A DNA stretch of 64,000 bases from Lachnospiraceae bacterium (GTDB taxonomy: Bacteria; Bacillota; Clostridia; Lachnospirales; Lachnospiraceae): the NCBI GenBank assembly GCA_028689585.1, contig JAQVCW010000001.1, forward strand, positions 124,001-188,000. The letters run 5' to 3'. A program made the translations under genes and the position numbers. Of this stretch, positions 24,980 to 34,170 are shown one piece after another. The first letter of the stretch is position 1. Each line of letters opens with the position of its first letter. Under the pieces are notes generated by a model. The model was given only the letters and a program-made list of their open reading frames with translations, searched no databases and was not told the origin of the DNA.

Positions 24980-25612
24980 TTATTTAATTTTCTTTACCTC
25001 CCTGACATGCTCTTTCCTGGCTGCGCGGGATAAATCATTGTGCAGCCTCAACTGCTCCGCCGCTTCCTCCCGCTTCTTTTTACTTAGCCTTCTCCACCAT
25101 CGAAACCGAATATACCGGCGCAGCCTGGACATGGGAATGACCGCTTTGCGGCTGCGCACATTCAGTCTTGTGGTATCCGGAAATACAATGATAGAATAAA
25201 ATACTTTATCCGGGAAATCAAGCAGTTCCTGCAAGGCTTTTATATGACCGTAATTCTGTCTCACAGGATTTCTGAAAAAGTACTTTTTACGACCCGCAAA
25301 CTGTATCCACTCTTCCCACTTATCTTTGCCCCGAATATAACCGCTGTAGTTTTTCGTCTCTATTACAAAAATACCATATCGGGATATCACTACGTGATCG
25401 ATCTGAGAAGTCCGGTTTTCCCGATGCAGCATTACATCGTGAAATACAATGTATTTTCGATCCGGCAGACCGAAAAGTATCTGTGCGACCGCCTCCTCCC
25501 CTTCCTGCCCTTTTTTTCGAATGTATTTTTGCTTTCTTCTGTACTTAATAAATACAGTAATACCGAACAGAGCAACTGCTGTCAGAAGCATTATCATTAT
25601 TGTTATATTCAT
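24980..25612 (-). CDS. NERD-domain membrane-anchored protein
   Basis: 210 aa. One N-terminal membrane helix (about 3-22), a basic linker, then a NERD (nuclease-related) domain: GQEGEEAVAQIL, SQIDHVVISRYGIFVIETKN with the Asp and Glu-x-Lys of a PD-(D/E)XK fold, and NPVRQNYGHIKALQELL. The C-terminus is strongly basic (RRYIRFRWWRRLSKKKREEA). Nuclease activity is family inference only. Upstream are three short tandem copies of AATACAGCCATRAC (about 25630-25675). Confidence 0.85.
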   Translation of the reverse strand: MNITIMIMLLTAVALFGITVFIKYRRKQKYIRKKGQEGEEAVAQILFGLPDRKYIVFHDVMLHRENRTSQIDHVVISRYGIFVIETKNYSGYIRGKDKWEEWIQFAGRKKYFFRNPVRQNYGHIKALQELLDFPDKVFYSIIVFPDTTRLNVRSRKAVIPMSRLRRYIRFRWWRRLSKKKREEAAEQLRLHNDLSRAARKEHVREVKKIK

Positions 25613-25690
25613 GTCTGTCTTTATCCCCGGTCTGCTGTATTGTTATGGCTGTATTGTCATGGCTGTATTATCTAAACAGGGAAGCGCCTT

Positions 25691-26719
25691 TTAAATCATC
25701 CGGCTCTTCCCTCTTCTCTTCCAACACTGGTATATCGGTACTATTCCAATCATGCACACAAAGCACGCCGCAAAGTAGGCATATCCATTCCACTCTGCCA
25801 ATCCTGCCCGCCGCAGCAGTATCATCGGTATTCGCTGATAAATATATAACGGAAACAGATTTTGTCCCAGCCAGCACAGAATTTTATTCTTTACACCAAA
25901 TTTCATCGTCAACAGCACCACAAAAAATGAAAATGCCACGGCCCCTGCTTCGCATACCCACTGATTTTCTGCAAACTGCCAGACAGCCAGCATAACGCCG
26001 GAAGTCACCAGCAGCCCGGACAGATATGCTGCCCCCGACGTTTCCAGCCGGCGGTCAATCCTGGTTTTCAGAAGAGAAAACCACATCCCGGCAGTATAAC
26101 AAAGCACCGTATTATACCAGTATCCCTCTTTGAACTGCATCATCACAAGAATATATCCTGTTGAAAGAATGGTCACGCCAATGACCGCATGCCAGTGATT
26201 TTTCCGCAGAATCCGAAAGGAAACATAAGTCAAAAGATACATCACTAAAATTGAAAACAGATACCAGTTACTGTTTCCAAGACCATCCCAGCCAAGATAA
26301 GACAGAACAATTTTGGAAAATCCATACTTTTTTCCCATCAGCGTTCGCAAAATCCAAAATACTGAAACTGCTGCTGCAAAATCTGCCCATACGCTTCCAA
26401 TCCGTTTCACCGGCATCGCCTTTATATAATCATAGCCTTTCCGCCGAATGGCCTCCATAATGCCATAGCCGGAATAAAACAAAAACATGGCAACAATCAA
26501 CTGCCTTGACATACGGTCAATCCAGACTGCCGCTTGATCCATGGGACCATTATAATCCGCATAGCTACAGATATGCCGAAGAAACACCAGGAGAATAAAG
26601 ATTCCCTTGATGGAATTCGTCTTCTCTATGCACATGTAATCCTGAAAACGGCCCTTCCATCCGGCAAAGCTGAATTTGTAAAGGATGAGGACAAATATTA
26701 GTAGAATGTATAGGTTCAT
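25691..26719 (-). CDS. Acyltransferase-3-family membrane protein
   Basis: 342 aa, about ten membrane helices. Family features: NSIKGIFILLVFLRHICSY with the catalytic-type His, a LFYSGYGIMEAI segment, and repeated aromatic helices. Such proteins O-acetylate or succinylate surface glycans or lipids at the membrane. Leftmost gene of the surface-polymer region, separated from rfbC by a tandem repeat. Confidence 0.85.
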   Translation of the reverse strand: MNLYILLIFVLILYKFSFAGWKGRFQDYMCIEKTNSIKGIFILLVFLRHICSYADYNGPMDQAAVWIDRMSRQLIVAMFLFYSGYGIMEAIRRKGYDYIKAMPVKRIGSVWADFAAAVSVFWILRTLMGKKYGFSKIVLSYLGWDGLGNSNWYLFSILVMYLLTYVSFRILRKNHWHAVIGVTILSTGYILVMMQFKEGYWYNTVLCYTAGMWFSLLKTRIDRRLETSGAAYLSGLLVTSGVMLAVWQFAENQWVCEAGAVAFSFFVVLLTMKFGVKNKILCWLGQNLFPLYIYQRIPMILLRRAGLAEWNGYAYFAACFVCMIGIVPIYQCWKRRGKSRMI

Positions 26720-26733
26720 TTTTTGCTTCCTAT

Positions 26734-26871
26734 AAAAATGCAGGGCTTCCGCACTTCGTCAAGAACGCGGGGCTGCCGCACTTCGTTAAAAACGCGGGAT
26801 TGCCGCACTTCGTCAAAAACGCAGGCTGCCGCACTTCATCAAAAACGCGGGGCTGCCGCACTTCGTTTTCC
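26734..26871. repeat. Five tandem copies of a 27-28-bp unit
   Basis: Unit AACGCGGGGCTGCCGCACTT plus CGTYAAA, five times with point differences. It lies just upstream of the acyltransferase ORF at 26719 and behind rfbC, so it would be in the leader between them. Copy number may vary between strains. Confidence 0.85.
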
Positions 26872-26945
26872 GTCTGGTGCGACAGCCCTCATATTCTCCA
26901 GTGTATTGATGATATCAGGTCAAACAGCACCAGATAAATGCTGTC

Positions 26946-27509
26946 TTAGTCTTCTTTCGCTGCAATATAATCCTTCAGCCCGCTCCAATTTTTGTCCTTC
27001 TCAGACATAATCAGTTCCATCCCTTCCGGTATCGGCCATTCCACACCGATCTTTGGATCATTGTAAATCAGGCCGCCCTCATCATTGGGATGATAGAAAT
27101 CCGTACATTTGTAAGTAAATTCTGCATAATCAGAAAGCACCAGAAAGCCATGGGCAAAATTCTTCGGGATAAAGAACTGCTTTTTATTTTCCGCGCTCAG
27201 CAGCACGCCATGCCATTTTCCAAAAGTCTTCGAGCCCGGACGCAGATCCACCGCCACGTCATACACTTCTCCGCTGACCACACGCACCAGTTTGTCCTGC
27301 GGATAGTTGATCTGGAAATGCAGGCCGCGGAGCACACCTTTTTTGGATGCGGACTGGTTGTCCTGAACAAAGGTCTGGTCAATACCCGCTTCTTTAAAAT
27401 CATTATAATTATAGGTTTCCATGAAATAACCTCTGGAATCGCCGAATACGGCGGGGGTGATTACTTTTAAGCCTTCAATTTCACATGTTTCTACTGTTAT
27501 TTTTCCCAT
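26946..27509 (-). CDS. rfbC: dTDP-4-dehydrorhamnose 3,5-epimerase
   Basis: 187 aa. Double epimerisation of dTDP-4-keto-6-deoxyglucose for dTDP-L-rhamnose. Motifs: DSRGYFMETYNYNDF, FVQDNQSASKKGVLRGLHFQ, HGFLVLSDYAEFTYKCTDFY. Catalytic His (LRGLHFQ) and Tyr are present. rfbA, rfbB and rfbD are not in the window. The gene has its own GGAG RBS. Confidence 0.95.
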   Translation of the reverse strand: MGKITVETCEIEGLKVITPAVFGDSRGYFMETYNYNDFKEAGIDQTFVQDNQSASKKGVLRGLHFQINYPQDKLVRVVSGEVYDVAVDLRPGSKTFGKWHGVLLSAENKKQFFIPKNFAHGFLVLSDYAEFTYKCTDFYHPNDEGGLIYNDPKIGVEWPIPEGMELIMSEKDKNWSGLKDYIAAKED

Positions 27510-27763
27510 TTTCTATCTCCTTGAATTTCAAAATATTTCAAAGCGGATATTCACACTCCTCCAAAACCTGCTGTTCCTTTTCCTTCCTGTTCATAACGAT
27601 ACAGGGCGGTCGATTCTATGAAACAACCCGGAAGCATTATCCACTTCACTGCATTCTCGTAATTATACTGTCTGTCAGAATTTTATTCTACACTTATTCC
27701 GAAAAGAACGCAAGAAAAAGCCTTACTTTTCATGCAAAAGCCCTGTTTTCCAAAGTAATTTTA

Positions 27764-27792
27764 TTGTCAATTGAGGTGGTATTTGTTATAAT
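27764..27792 (+). promoter_or_regulatory. Sigma-A promoter of the plus-strand acyltransferase
   Basis: TTGTCA, 17-base spacer, TATAAT; about 65 bases ahead of the start at 27859. The rest of the 27510-27858 spacer shows nothing else notable. Confidence 0.85.
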
Positions 27793-27858
27793 GCAGTAGA
27801 GATACTGCCCTTAAACATCTGTGAGGCACAATCCAAATTATAACATGAGGTAATGTCT

Positions 27859-28965
27859 ATGAATACAGCAGTGAAAACCGGCCAGAGAAATGGCCTGATT
27901 GATTTTATGAAGTTTGTGGGAATTATTTATATCGCTGTATACCACTGGTTCAACAGTGGCGGCGAATATTTTCTGGGCGGAAAGTTTTTTGTAGAATTTT
28001 TTGCCATCACTGCCAGTTTCTCTTTTTTCGCAAAATTTATCCGTGCGGAACAGAATCATACGGCATTGGACGGACAATATTACTGGAGTTATATCAAACA
28101 GCGTTTTCACCGCCTTTTTATCTACACCTTTCCGGTATTTATTATGTACTTCACCATGATAAAGGTAGTCAAAAAAGAAGCGATGTCTTTTCTTGATATA
28201 TGTGAAAGCCTGTCAAATACCATCTGGGAGATTCTGTTAGTAAAGATGAACGGGCTGAATGCGGGACAAGGGCTTGTAAATGGTCCGACCTGGTACGTCA
28301 GTGCATTATTTTTAGTGGAAATTATTATTCTTGGTTTTCTGCTGTGGAATAAAAAATGGTTTCTATATACAATGCTTCCGCTCTCCATGATTATTGGATT
28401 TGGCTACTGGAAAAACCTGAAAAGTGCTTCCTCTGCGGACTGGCTTGGCTGGACCTCGTTCGGCGTTCTTCGTATCTACCTGTGCTATTGTACCGGTATC
28501 CTGACCTGGTTCCTCTGCCAGAGGATCAAAAAGCTGAATTGGACCGCTATTGGGAGGGCGCTTCTTACCGTGCTGGAATTTGCCGGCTACCTCACCTGCT
28601 GTATCATGATGCTTTATCCTCCTACGAGAAACAGCCAGTATGTCTCCATTCTGCTGTTTACTCTGAGTGTGGCAATTTCCTTTTCCAATGCCAGCTATTC
28701 CGGTCACCTCTTCCGGGACTGCCCTTTCACCCGCAAACTGGCTCAGTGGAGCTTTTCCATGTATCTGACGCAGGGTATGATAAAATGGTTCTTTGCCCAT
28801 CTTCCTGTCAACCCGCTCAATGCATTGAATAAGAAATTTGTTCTTTTCCTGATACTCGTCTTTGTCTCCGGTGTGATTTTAAACGAGACGGTGAACTGGC
28901 TCCAAAAGAAGGTCAGCAGGCTGTGGCGTAAATGGAAAATGTATCTTGTACAACCGGAAGACTGA
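27859..28965 (+). CDS. Acyltransferase-3-family membrane protein (plus strand)
   Basis: About 368 aa with ten membrane helices; begins NTAVKTGQRNGLIDFMKFVG and has the family AVYHW His region and FFVEFFAITASF helix, ending near a C-terminal basic tail. Likely O-acylates a surface glycan. ATG at 27859 is chosen (GAGG 8 bases upstream; ATG 27853 is an alternative). It is monocistronic and opposite to all neighbours. Confidence 0.85.
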   Translation: MNTAVKTGQRNGLIDFMKFVGIIYIAVYHWFNSGGEYFLGGKFFVEFFAITASFSFFAKFIRAEQNHTALDGQYYWSYIKQRFHRLFIYTFPVFIMYFTMIKVVKKEAMSFLDICESLSNTIWEILLVKMNGLNAGQGLVNGPTWYVSALFLVEIIILGFLLWNKKWFLYTMLPLSMIIGFGYWKNLKSASSADWLGWTSFGVLRIYLCYCTGILTWFLCQRIKKLNWTAIGRALLTVLEFAGYLTCCIMMLYPPTRNSQYVSILLFTLSVAISFSNASYSGHLFRDCPFTRKLAQWSFSMYLTQGMIKWFFAHLPVNPLNALNKKFVLFLILVFVSGVILNETVNWLQKKVSRLWRKWKMYLVQPED

Positions 28966-29005
28966 GGATTCTCATGGTGTCAGACTTTTCAACTGAAAAG
29001 CTTTT

Positions 29006-30124
29006 TCAGGAAAAATTTTCTTCCATGATCTGTACTGCGCGCCTGATTCCTTCCGCCGGGGGGACAAGGCCCTGCCAGCCCAGTTTCTGCAGCTTCCGGC
29101 TGTCCAGTACTTCCCGGGGACTCACTGCCGGATCTGGGGTCTTTTCATCCTCCGGATGCACAAACCTCAGCTTCAGGCTGCGTTCCGGGAATGCGGCAGC
29201 GGCTGTGGCTGCAAAATCCCGAATAGTAAGATTGCTGATCCCGGCAGCAATATTATAAGGCTGCATTACTTCTCCCTTTAATAATACCGTAAATATGGCA
29301 GCCGCCGTATCTGTCACATAACAGTAAGAACGGCAGACTGCACCGCTGCTTTGCAGTTCAATATCTGTATGACGAATCACATTTGCCATAAACTGAGCCC
29401 ATACTCTGTCATCGTCCAGACGGGCCGGACCATAGATATAGCTTGGGCGGACCAGTTTAACCGGCACCCCATACTGCCTGTGATAGCTGGCGCAGAGAGT
29501 TTCTGCCGCCCTCTTTCCCATGGCATAGCAGTTTTTATACGAGGTCTGGTCAATATAGCCCGCTTCTTCTTCTCTGATCTCAGATTTGCTGATTTCCGGA
29601 AAACTTCCATAGACCTTCAGACTGGAGATTAATAAAACCTGAGCTTTGCATTTTCTGGCCAGTTCCAGAATCTGTACGGTTCCCAGCAGATTGGCATTCA
29701 TGGTCCCCACCGGATCATGTTCAAAATGCCATGCACTGGCCTGGCTGGCCGCATGAATGATATAATCCACGTTTTCACGTTCCAAAGTGTTTCCATCCGG
29801 CCCTTTACGTTCTAATTCCGAAAGCGGTATGGGTTCACACACGTCCTGGACACAGAGCTCCAGATCATCCCGTTCCAGTACCGCCCCGTACTTTTTCCTG
29901 GCATGTTCCAGATTCCGTACCAGCCCCAGAACCTTAATTCCACTCTGAAACCGGTCATTTCGCATCAAACAGGACAGCACCAGGTAATAGCTGATAAATC
30001 CGTTTGCCCCTGTGATCAGGATTCTCTTATGATCCAGCATTTCCCAGGGCAGATCCCGCTCCACGATCGATGCGATATCTGATACCACCAGTTCTGATAC
30101 CAGTTCGCTAATCTTCCTGTTCAT
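29006..30124 (-). CDS. Extended SDR epimerase/dehydratase, cassette 1
   Basis: 372 aa. NAD-binding KRILITGANGFISYYLV, VDYIIHAAS, catalytic Ser-x-Tyr-x-Lys region (SLKVYGS ... CYAMGKRAAETL), VRPSYIYGP. Belongs to the nucleotide-sugar epimerase/dehydratase group; substrate unknown. ATG 30124 chosen (GGAGG 9 bases upstream), which overlaps the end of the cytidylyltransferase by 17 bases, so both are translated from one message. In cassettes 1 and 2 this SDR occupies the place of the TarJ-type reductase in cassette 3. Confidence 0.85.
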   Translation of the reverse strand: MNRKISELVSELVVSDIASIVERDLPWEMLDHKRILITGANGFISYYLVLSCLMRNDRFQSGIKVLGLVRNLEHARKKYGAVLERDDLELCVQDVCEPIPLSELERKGPDGNTLERENVDYIIHAASQASAWHFEHDPVGTMNANLLGTVQILELARKCKAQVLLISSLKVYGSFPEISKSEIREEEAGYIDQTSYKNCYAMGKRAAETLCASYHRQYGVPVKLVRPSYIYGPARLDDDRVWAQFMANVIRHTDIELQSSGAVCRSYCYVTDTAAAIFTVLLKGEVMQPYNIAAGISNLTIRDFAATAAAAFPERSLKLRFVHPEDEKTPDPAVSPREVLDSRKLQKLGWQGLVPPAEGIRRAVQIMEENFS

Positions 30125-30851
30125 ATGCCAGTTCCTCCTTCGCAAATGCCCGATAACGATTATAATAATAGCCGGAACGCAGGGTATACAGGTCTTCCCT
30201 TGTCGTCACCTTGATATTCTGCCGTTCACCCGGGAAAATATGGATCTCCTCTCCCAGCTCCAGCAGGAGTTCACAGGAGGATATGGGATTCGTGATGCCC
30301 CTTCTGGAGGCCTCTTCATGTGCCCAAAGAATTTTTCGGAAGGTATACCCCTGCGGCGCCTGTGTAATAAACATAGTACGCCGGTTGTAGCTTTTCTTTA
30401 CACTGCTTCCGTCAAAGCTCTCCAGAACAGAATCGATGCTGCTCACTGCAGGCACCGCATTCTCATAAATTCTGGTCTCCCGGATACAGTCCGAAACCAG
30501 TTGTCCGGTAATCATGGGCCTTACCCCATCGCAGATCAATACGATATCATCCTCTTTCGCCGAACGTGCCGCCTCCATCAAGCCATTGTGGATGGATGCA
30601 AAGCCATTCGCCCCTCCCGGGACCACAGCCCGCACCTTGGTCACTCCAAACTGCACAATCAGCCGCTGCAGCTCCTCAATCCAGCTCTCCAGACATGCAA
30701 CTACAATCTCGTCCACCTCAGGATGGCCTGAAAATACTTCCAGTGTCCGTATAATGATCGGTTTTCCATCTACTACCAGAAACTGCTTTGGAATATCCCG
30801 GTTATTCATCCGGGCGCCCACACCTCCTGCAAATATAACTGTCGAGACCAT
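30108..30851 (-). CDS. IspD/TarI-type cytidylyltransferase, cassette 1
   Basis: 247 aa from ATG 30851 (GGAGG 6 bases upstream). FAGGVGARMNNRDIPKQFLV is the CTP-binding signature, DDIVLICDGVRPMI the metal loop, and TQAPQGYTFRKILWAHE the late motif. Transfers CMP to a sugar- or polyol-phosphate; the PKQF form and neighbours argue for TarI-like (CDP-polyol) rather than IspD (isoprenoid) function, an inference. Middle gene of cassette 1. Confidence 0.85.
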   Translation of the reverse strand: MVSTVIFAGGVGARMNNRDIPKQFLVVDGKPIIIRTLEVFSGHPEVDEIVVACLESWIEELQRLIVQFGVTKVRAVVPGGANGFASIHNGLMEAARSAKEDDIVLICDGVRPMITGQLVSDCIRETRIYENAVPAVSSIDSVLESFDGSSVKKSYNRRTMFITQAPQGYTFRKILWAHEEASRRGITNPISSCELLLELGEEIHIFPGERQNIKVTTREDLYTLRSGYYYNRYRAFAKEELAYEQED

Positions 30852-30934
30852 GTTACACCTCCATTCATTTGCGGATATCCGCCATCCGGTCAACGTTCTC
30901 TATTCCCTGACAGCCATCGCTGCCAGAGGATAAC

Positions 30935-32155
30935 TCACCTGCCTTCCTTCAGGACTTTCTCAATCAGGTCCGCCACACGCTCGCTTGCATGTCCGTCCTC
31001 TATGCAGCCTTTATCGTCCAGAAATGCCTCCACCCTGGCTGGATAGGTCTTATCATCAAAAGACATGATATTCGCCATCAGTTCATCATTATTCTTTGCA
31101 ATCTGGAACGGGGTCTCTTCCAATGGATAATAAAGTCCTCTTTCATTGTTGTACTTTTTCAGATCAGTCGCAAAGATAAAACCAGGACGCCGCAGGAGCA
31201 CAAAATCATAGATCCAACTGGAATAATCGGTAATCGCTATATCCGTCACAGAAATCAATTCCTGCATATCGGTATATTCTGTCATATCATAAATGTCTTT
31301 CATTCCAGATATTGCCGCTCCGCCCATTTTCTGTATCATGGACCGCATGGATGGATGATAACGCAGGAACAGGCACCATTTACCGCCAAATCTTGCAGTC
31401 AGAGTATCCAGCAGACGTTCATAGTCAATATCATAAAATTCAAAGCTCTTGCTGTCTCGGAAGGTAGGGGCATACATCACAACCTTTGTATCCGCCTCAA
31501 TTCCATACGCTCTGAAAATGTGTTTTTTAATCCTCTCGCGGTCTTCTTTGTGATTATCAAAAAACAGATCATTTCTGGCATGTCCATATTCCAGCATCGG
31601 AGTATTCGGCCAATAAGTACTGCTTAATGAACCATTTTCCAGCTTGCTGTTGGAAATACAGTATGTGGTCATTTTGCCCGTCTGCTCTAATGCATATTCA
31701 CGCTGCTTATCCTGCATCGCCGCTTTGTCATGGCGTTTGATACCCAGAGAACCATGCCAGGTCTCAATCAGCACCTGATCCTTCTTCAATATAAATGGCA
31801 GTCCCACATATAAGAATGAGTTGGCCACGATTACCTTTGCAGAAAATAATTCATGAAAATATTCATAGGAATTCAGCTTCACAGTCCGGACATGATCCGG
31901 AATATCATCATTCGCCGTCCCCTGATTTCTCCAGACGATATCCAGATCCGGCCTGCGTTTTTCCAGCTCCCTGCTGATGTATTTTGGATTGCAGGTATAC
32001 CTGCTCTCCTGAGCGGAGAAAAAGACCTTGTTGGGATCGATCGGGGTTCTCTTACACATGATTTTGCGGGAGAGGATGCCGATCCTGCGGTCCAATCCAT
32101 TCCAAAACGCTTTAAAAAATCTGCCTTCTATCAATATTCGTTCTAACGTGTTCAT
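30935..32155 (-). CDS. CDP-glycerol glycerophosphotransferase-like (TagF type), cassette 1
   Basis: 406 aa. GT-B-like polyol-phosphate polymerase or primase of teichoic-acid type: VLIETWHGSLGIKRHDKAAM (TagF His region), VVMYAPTFRDSK, LRYHPSMRSM, DIAITDYSSWIYDF, PLEETPFQIAKNNDEL. Acts at the inner face of the membrane using a CDP-activated donor presumably made by the adjacent cytidylyltransferase and SDR. First gene of cassette 1. Confidence 0.88.
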   Translation of the reverse strand: MNTLERILIEGRFFKAFWNGLDRRIGILSRKIMCKRTPIDPNKVFFSAQESRYTCNPKYISRELEKRRPDLDIVWRNQGTANDDIPDHVRTVKLNSYEYFHELFSAKVIVANSFLYVGLPFILKKDQVLIETWHGSLGIKRHDKAAMQDKQREYALEQTGKMTTYCISNSKLENGSLSSTYWPNTPMLEYGHARNDLFFDNHKEDRERIKKHIFRAYGIEADTKVVMYAPTFRDSKSFEFYDIDYERLLDTLTARFGGKWCLFLRYHPSMRSMIQKMGGAAISGMKDIYDMTEYTDMQELISVTDIAITDYSSWIYDFVLLRRPGFIFATDLKKYNNERGLYYPLEETPFQIAKNNDELMANIMSFDDKTYPARVEAFLDDKGCIEDGHASERVADLIEKVLKEGR

Positions 32156-32254
32156 TTAGTTCTCCTATCTTTTGTTACTTTTTCTAATACTCCTTCCGAC
32201 AGGACTCTATCTCTTCTTCGAAAGTCCTGCGCAAGCCAAAATTCTGATTTTATA

Positions 32255-33265
32255 TTACAGCAGCATATCCTTTATGCCTTCCTCCAGGGAATACTGTGGT
32301 TTCCAGCCCAATCCTCTCAATTTCGTGGTATCCAGAATACAGCGGGTGGTTTTTAAAAATACTGTCCCTGCCGGTGTAGTCTCCGGCTCATAACGAAGCT
32401 CTACGCCGCCGATATCTGCCAGCTTCTGCGCATAATCCCATAATGTAATAACGCAGCTCTCATCACCGATGTTATAGATTTCTCCGCTCTCTCCCGCCAA
32501 TGCAGCATACAGCATTCCGGCGGTACAGTCGTTCACATAGCAGTATGAACGCACCTGAGTCCCTTTGCTGTACATCACAATATCCTTTTTATTCATAACC
32601 TGACGCAGGAAATATACATCCGCTCTCGTATTGGAATCCAGAATATTTTTGCCATAGATATACGCTGGACGCACAATCACCACATCTGCACCATACTGTT
32701 TTTTGAAGCTCATGCACAAGGTCTCGGCAGCACGTTTGCTCTCCGGATAACAGGACCGGAACTTGGTATAATCCACGGTTCCATTGATATCTTCCGTAAA
32801 GAGCTGCACTTCCGCTTCATTCTCTCCATATACTTCTGAACTGGATACCAGAAGAAATCTGGTATTTTTATATTTCACTGCGTATTCCAGCAGATTCAGC
32901 GTACCCAGGAAATTGGCCTTCATCACATCTACCGGCGAGGTATTGAACGCCCCCGGATGAGCCGAGCTGGCAGCATGAATAATATAGCGGAATTCAATAT
33001 CAAACTCCAGCGGCGCACACACATCCTGGATCAGAAGATGAAACGCCGGATCTTCCAGATGATCACGAAAGCGCTTCTCCGCTTTTTCCTTCGTTCTGCA
33101 AAGTGCATATATATTCAAGTCTAATTTCTTTTCCTGGTTCACTTCCAGAAGTTCCTCTGCCAGACTGGACGCAATCAGACCGTTTGCTCCGGTAATCAGA
33201 ATATTCGCCTTTTTCAGCTTATCCCATGGCAGCCCGCAATTTGACAGTTTTTTACTATTTTCCAT
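32255..33265 (-). CDS. Extended SDR epimerase/dehydratase, cassette 2
   Basis: 336 aa. ILITGANGLIASSLAEELLE, YIIHAASSAHPGAF, SSSEVYGENE, CYPESKRAAETLCMSF with Tyr-x3-Lys, VIVRPAYIYGKNILD, NIGDESCVITLWD. Clearly the same subfamily as the cassette 1 SDR (shared SKRAAETLC and RPxYIYG blocks). Substrate unknown; likely an NDP- or phospho-sugar for a CDP-polyol-like donor. Confidence 0.86.
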   Translation of the reverse strand: MENSKKLSNCGLPWDKLKKANILITGANGLIASSLAEELLEVNQEKKLDLNIYALCRTKEKAEKRFRDHLEDPAFHLLIQDVCAPLEFDIEFRYIIHAASSAHPGAFNTSPVDVMKANFLGTLNLLEYAVKYKNTRFLLVSSSEVYGENEAEVQLFTEDINGTVDYTKFRSCYPESKRAAETLCMSFKKQYGADVVIVRPAYIYGKNILDSNTRADVYFLRQVMNKKDIVMYSKGTQVRSYCYVNDCTAGMLYAALAGESGEIYNIGDESCVITLWDYAQKLADIGGVELRYEPETTPAGTVFLKTTRCILDTTKLRGLGWKPQYSLEEGIKDMLL

Positions 33266-33366
33266 GTGTATTCTCCCTGTTTTTCTATTTTTTCTTTCTG
33301 AATTTCAAACGATTTATGACCGGAGCATTTCCAGTCATAAACAGCCCTTGTATCTTAAACAGCGCT

Positions 33367-34074
33367 TTACTGCTCTTTCTGGTTCATCATAAACAAGGTC
33401 TCAAACAACAGGATATCCTCCTGCGTAGTCAGACGAATATTGATTTCTGAGCCCTGAGCCAGATATACTTTATGTCCGGTGTCCACCATCAGTACATTGG
33501 TTGCACCCAGCTTTGTCATCTGTTCTTCCGTGGCATTTTCAAACAGTGTCAGCACATCTCCCAGACGATACGCATCCGGAGTCTGAATTCGATACAGCTT
33601 CTTATGATTCAGATATTTTTCTGTCTCCATGTGAACACCATCCGTCTCCATGACCTCATCTGTACAGATCATGGCCGCTACCGCTGCGCCGTGCAGCTTA
33701 GTCTCTGCCAGCACCGCTGAAATAATCTCCTGAGATACCATTGGGCGGTTTCCGTCATGGATCAGCACAATATCATCCTTTGAATATGCTTCTCCGATCA
33801 CCTTCAGTCCTGCATAGATCGACTTTAAGGATGTCTCTCCGCCGCTCACAATCTGAACCAGCTTTGTAATATGATATTTTTCAGCATAAGAACGAAGAAT
33901 TTCATGCCAGCCGTCTACACAGACTACTACAATAGCATCAATATTCGGATGCTTTTCAAATGCTTCCAGCGTGTAGATAATAACCGGCTTTCCCATGACC
34001 TCAATAAACTGCTTTGGGATACCCGCTCCCATTCGATTTCCAACCCCACCTGCTTTAATCAATGCAATATTCAT
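33367..34074 (-). CDS. IspD/TarI-type cytidylyltransferase, cassette 2
   Basis: 235 aa. ALIKAGGVGNRMGAGIPKQF, KPVIIYTLEAFEKHP, DDIVLIHDGNRPMV, YRIQTPDAYRLGDVL, and INIRLTTQEDILLFETLF. Full-length for TarI. Lies between the TagF-like gene and SDR of cassette 2; CTP:polyol- or sugar-phosphate transfer inferred. Confidence 0.86.
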   Translation of the reverse strand: MNIALIKAGGVGNRMGAGIPKQFIEVMGKPVIIYTLEAFEKHPNIDAIVVVCVDGWHEILRSYAEKYHITKLVQIVSGGETSLKSIYAGLKVIGEAYSKDDIVLIHDGNRPMVSQEIISAVLAETKLHGAAVAAMICTDEVMETDGVHMETEKYLNHKKLYRIQTPDAYRLGDVLTLFENATEEQMTKLGATNVLMVDTGHKVYLAQGSEINIRLTTQEDILLFETLFMMNQKEQ

Positions 34075-34170
34075 ACCTGTCTCCTTCTTCTGTTTTTTAT
34101 ATTTTACTGCTGTTCATTCTGTGACCAGCAGCATATTTCCCAATACACACAACTTATAAAAACAAGGGCT

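Noticed and set aside
30108-30851. IspD of the isoprenoid pathway
   Set aside because: Three such genes each sit in a TagF-type cassette, which fits CDP-polyol donors better than MEP-pathway function.
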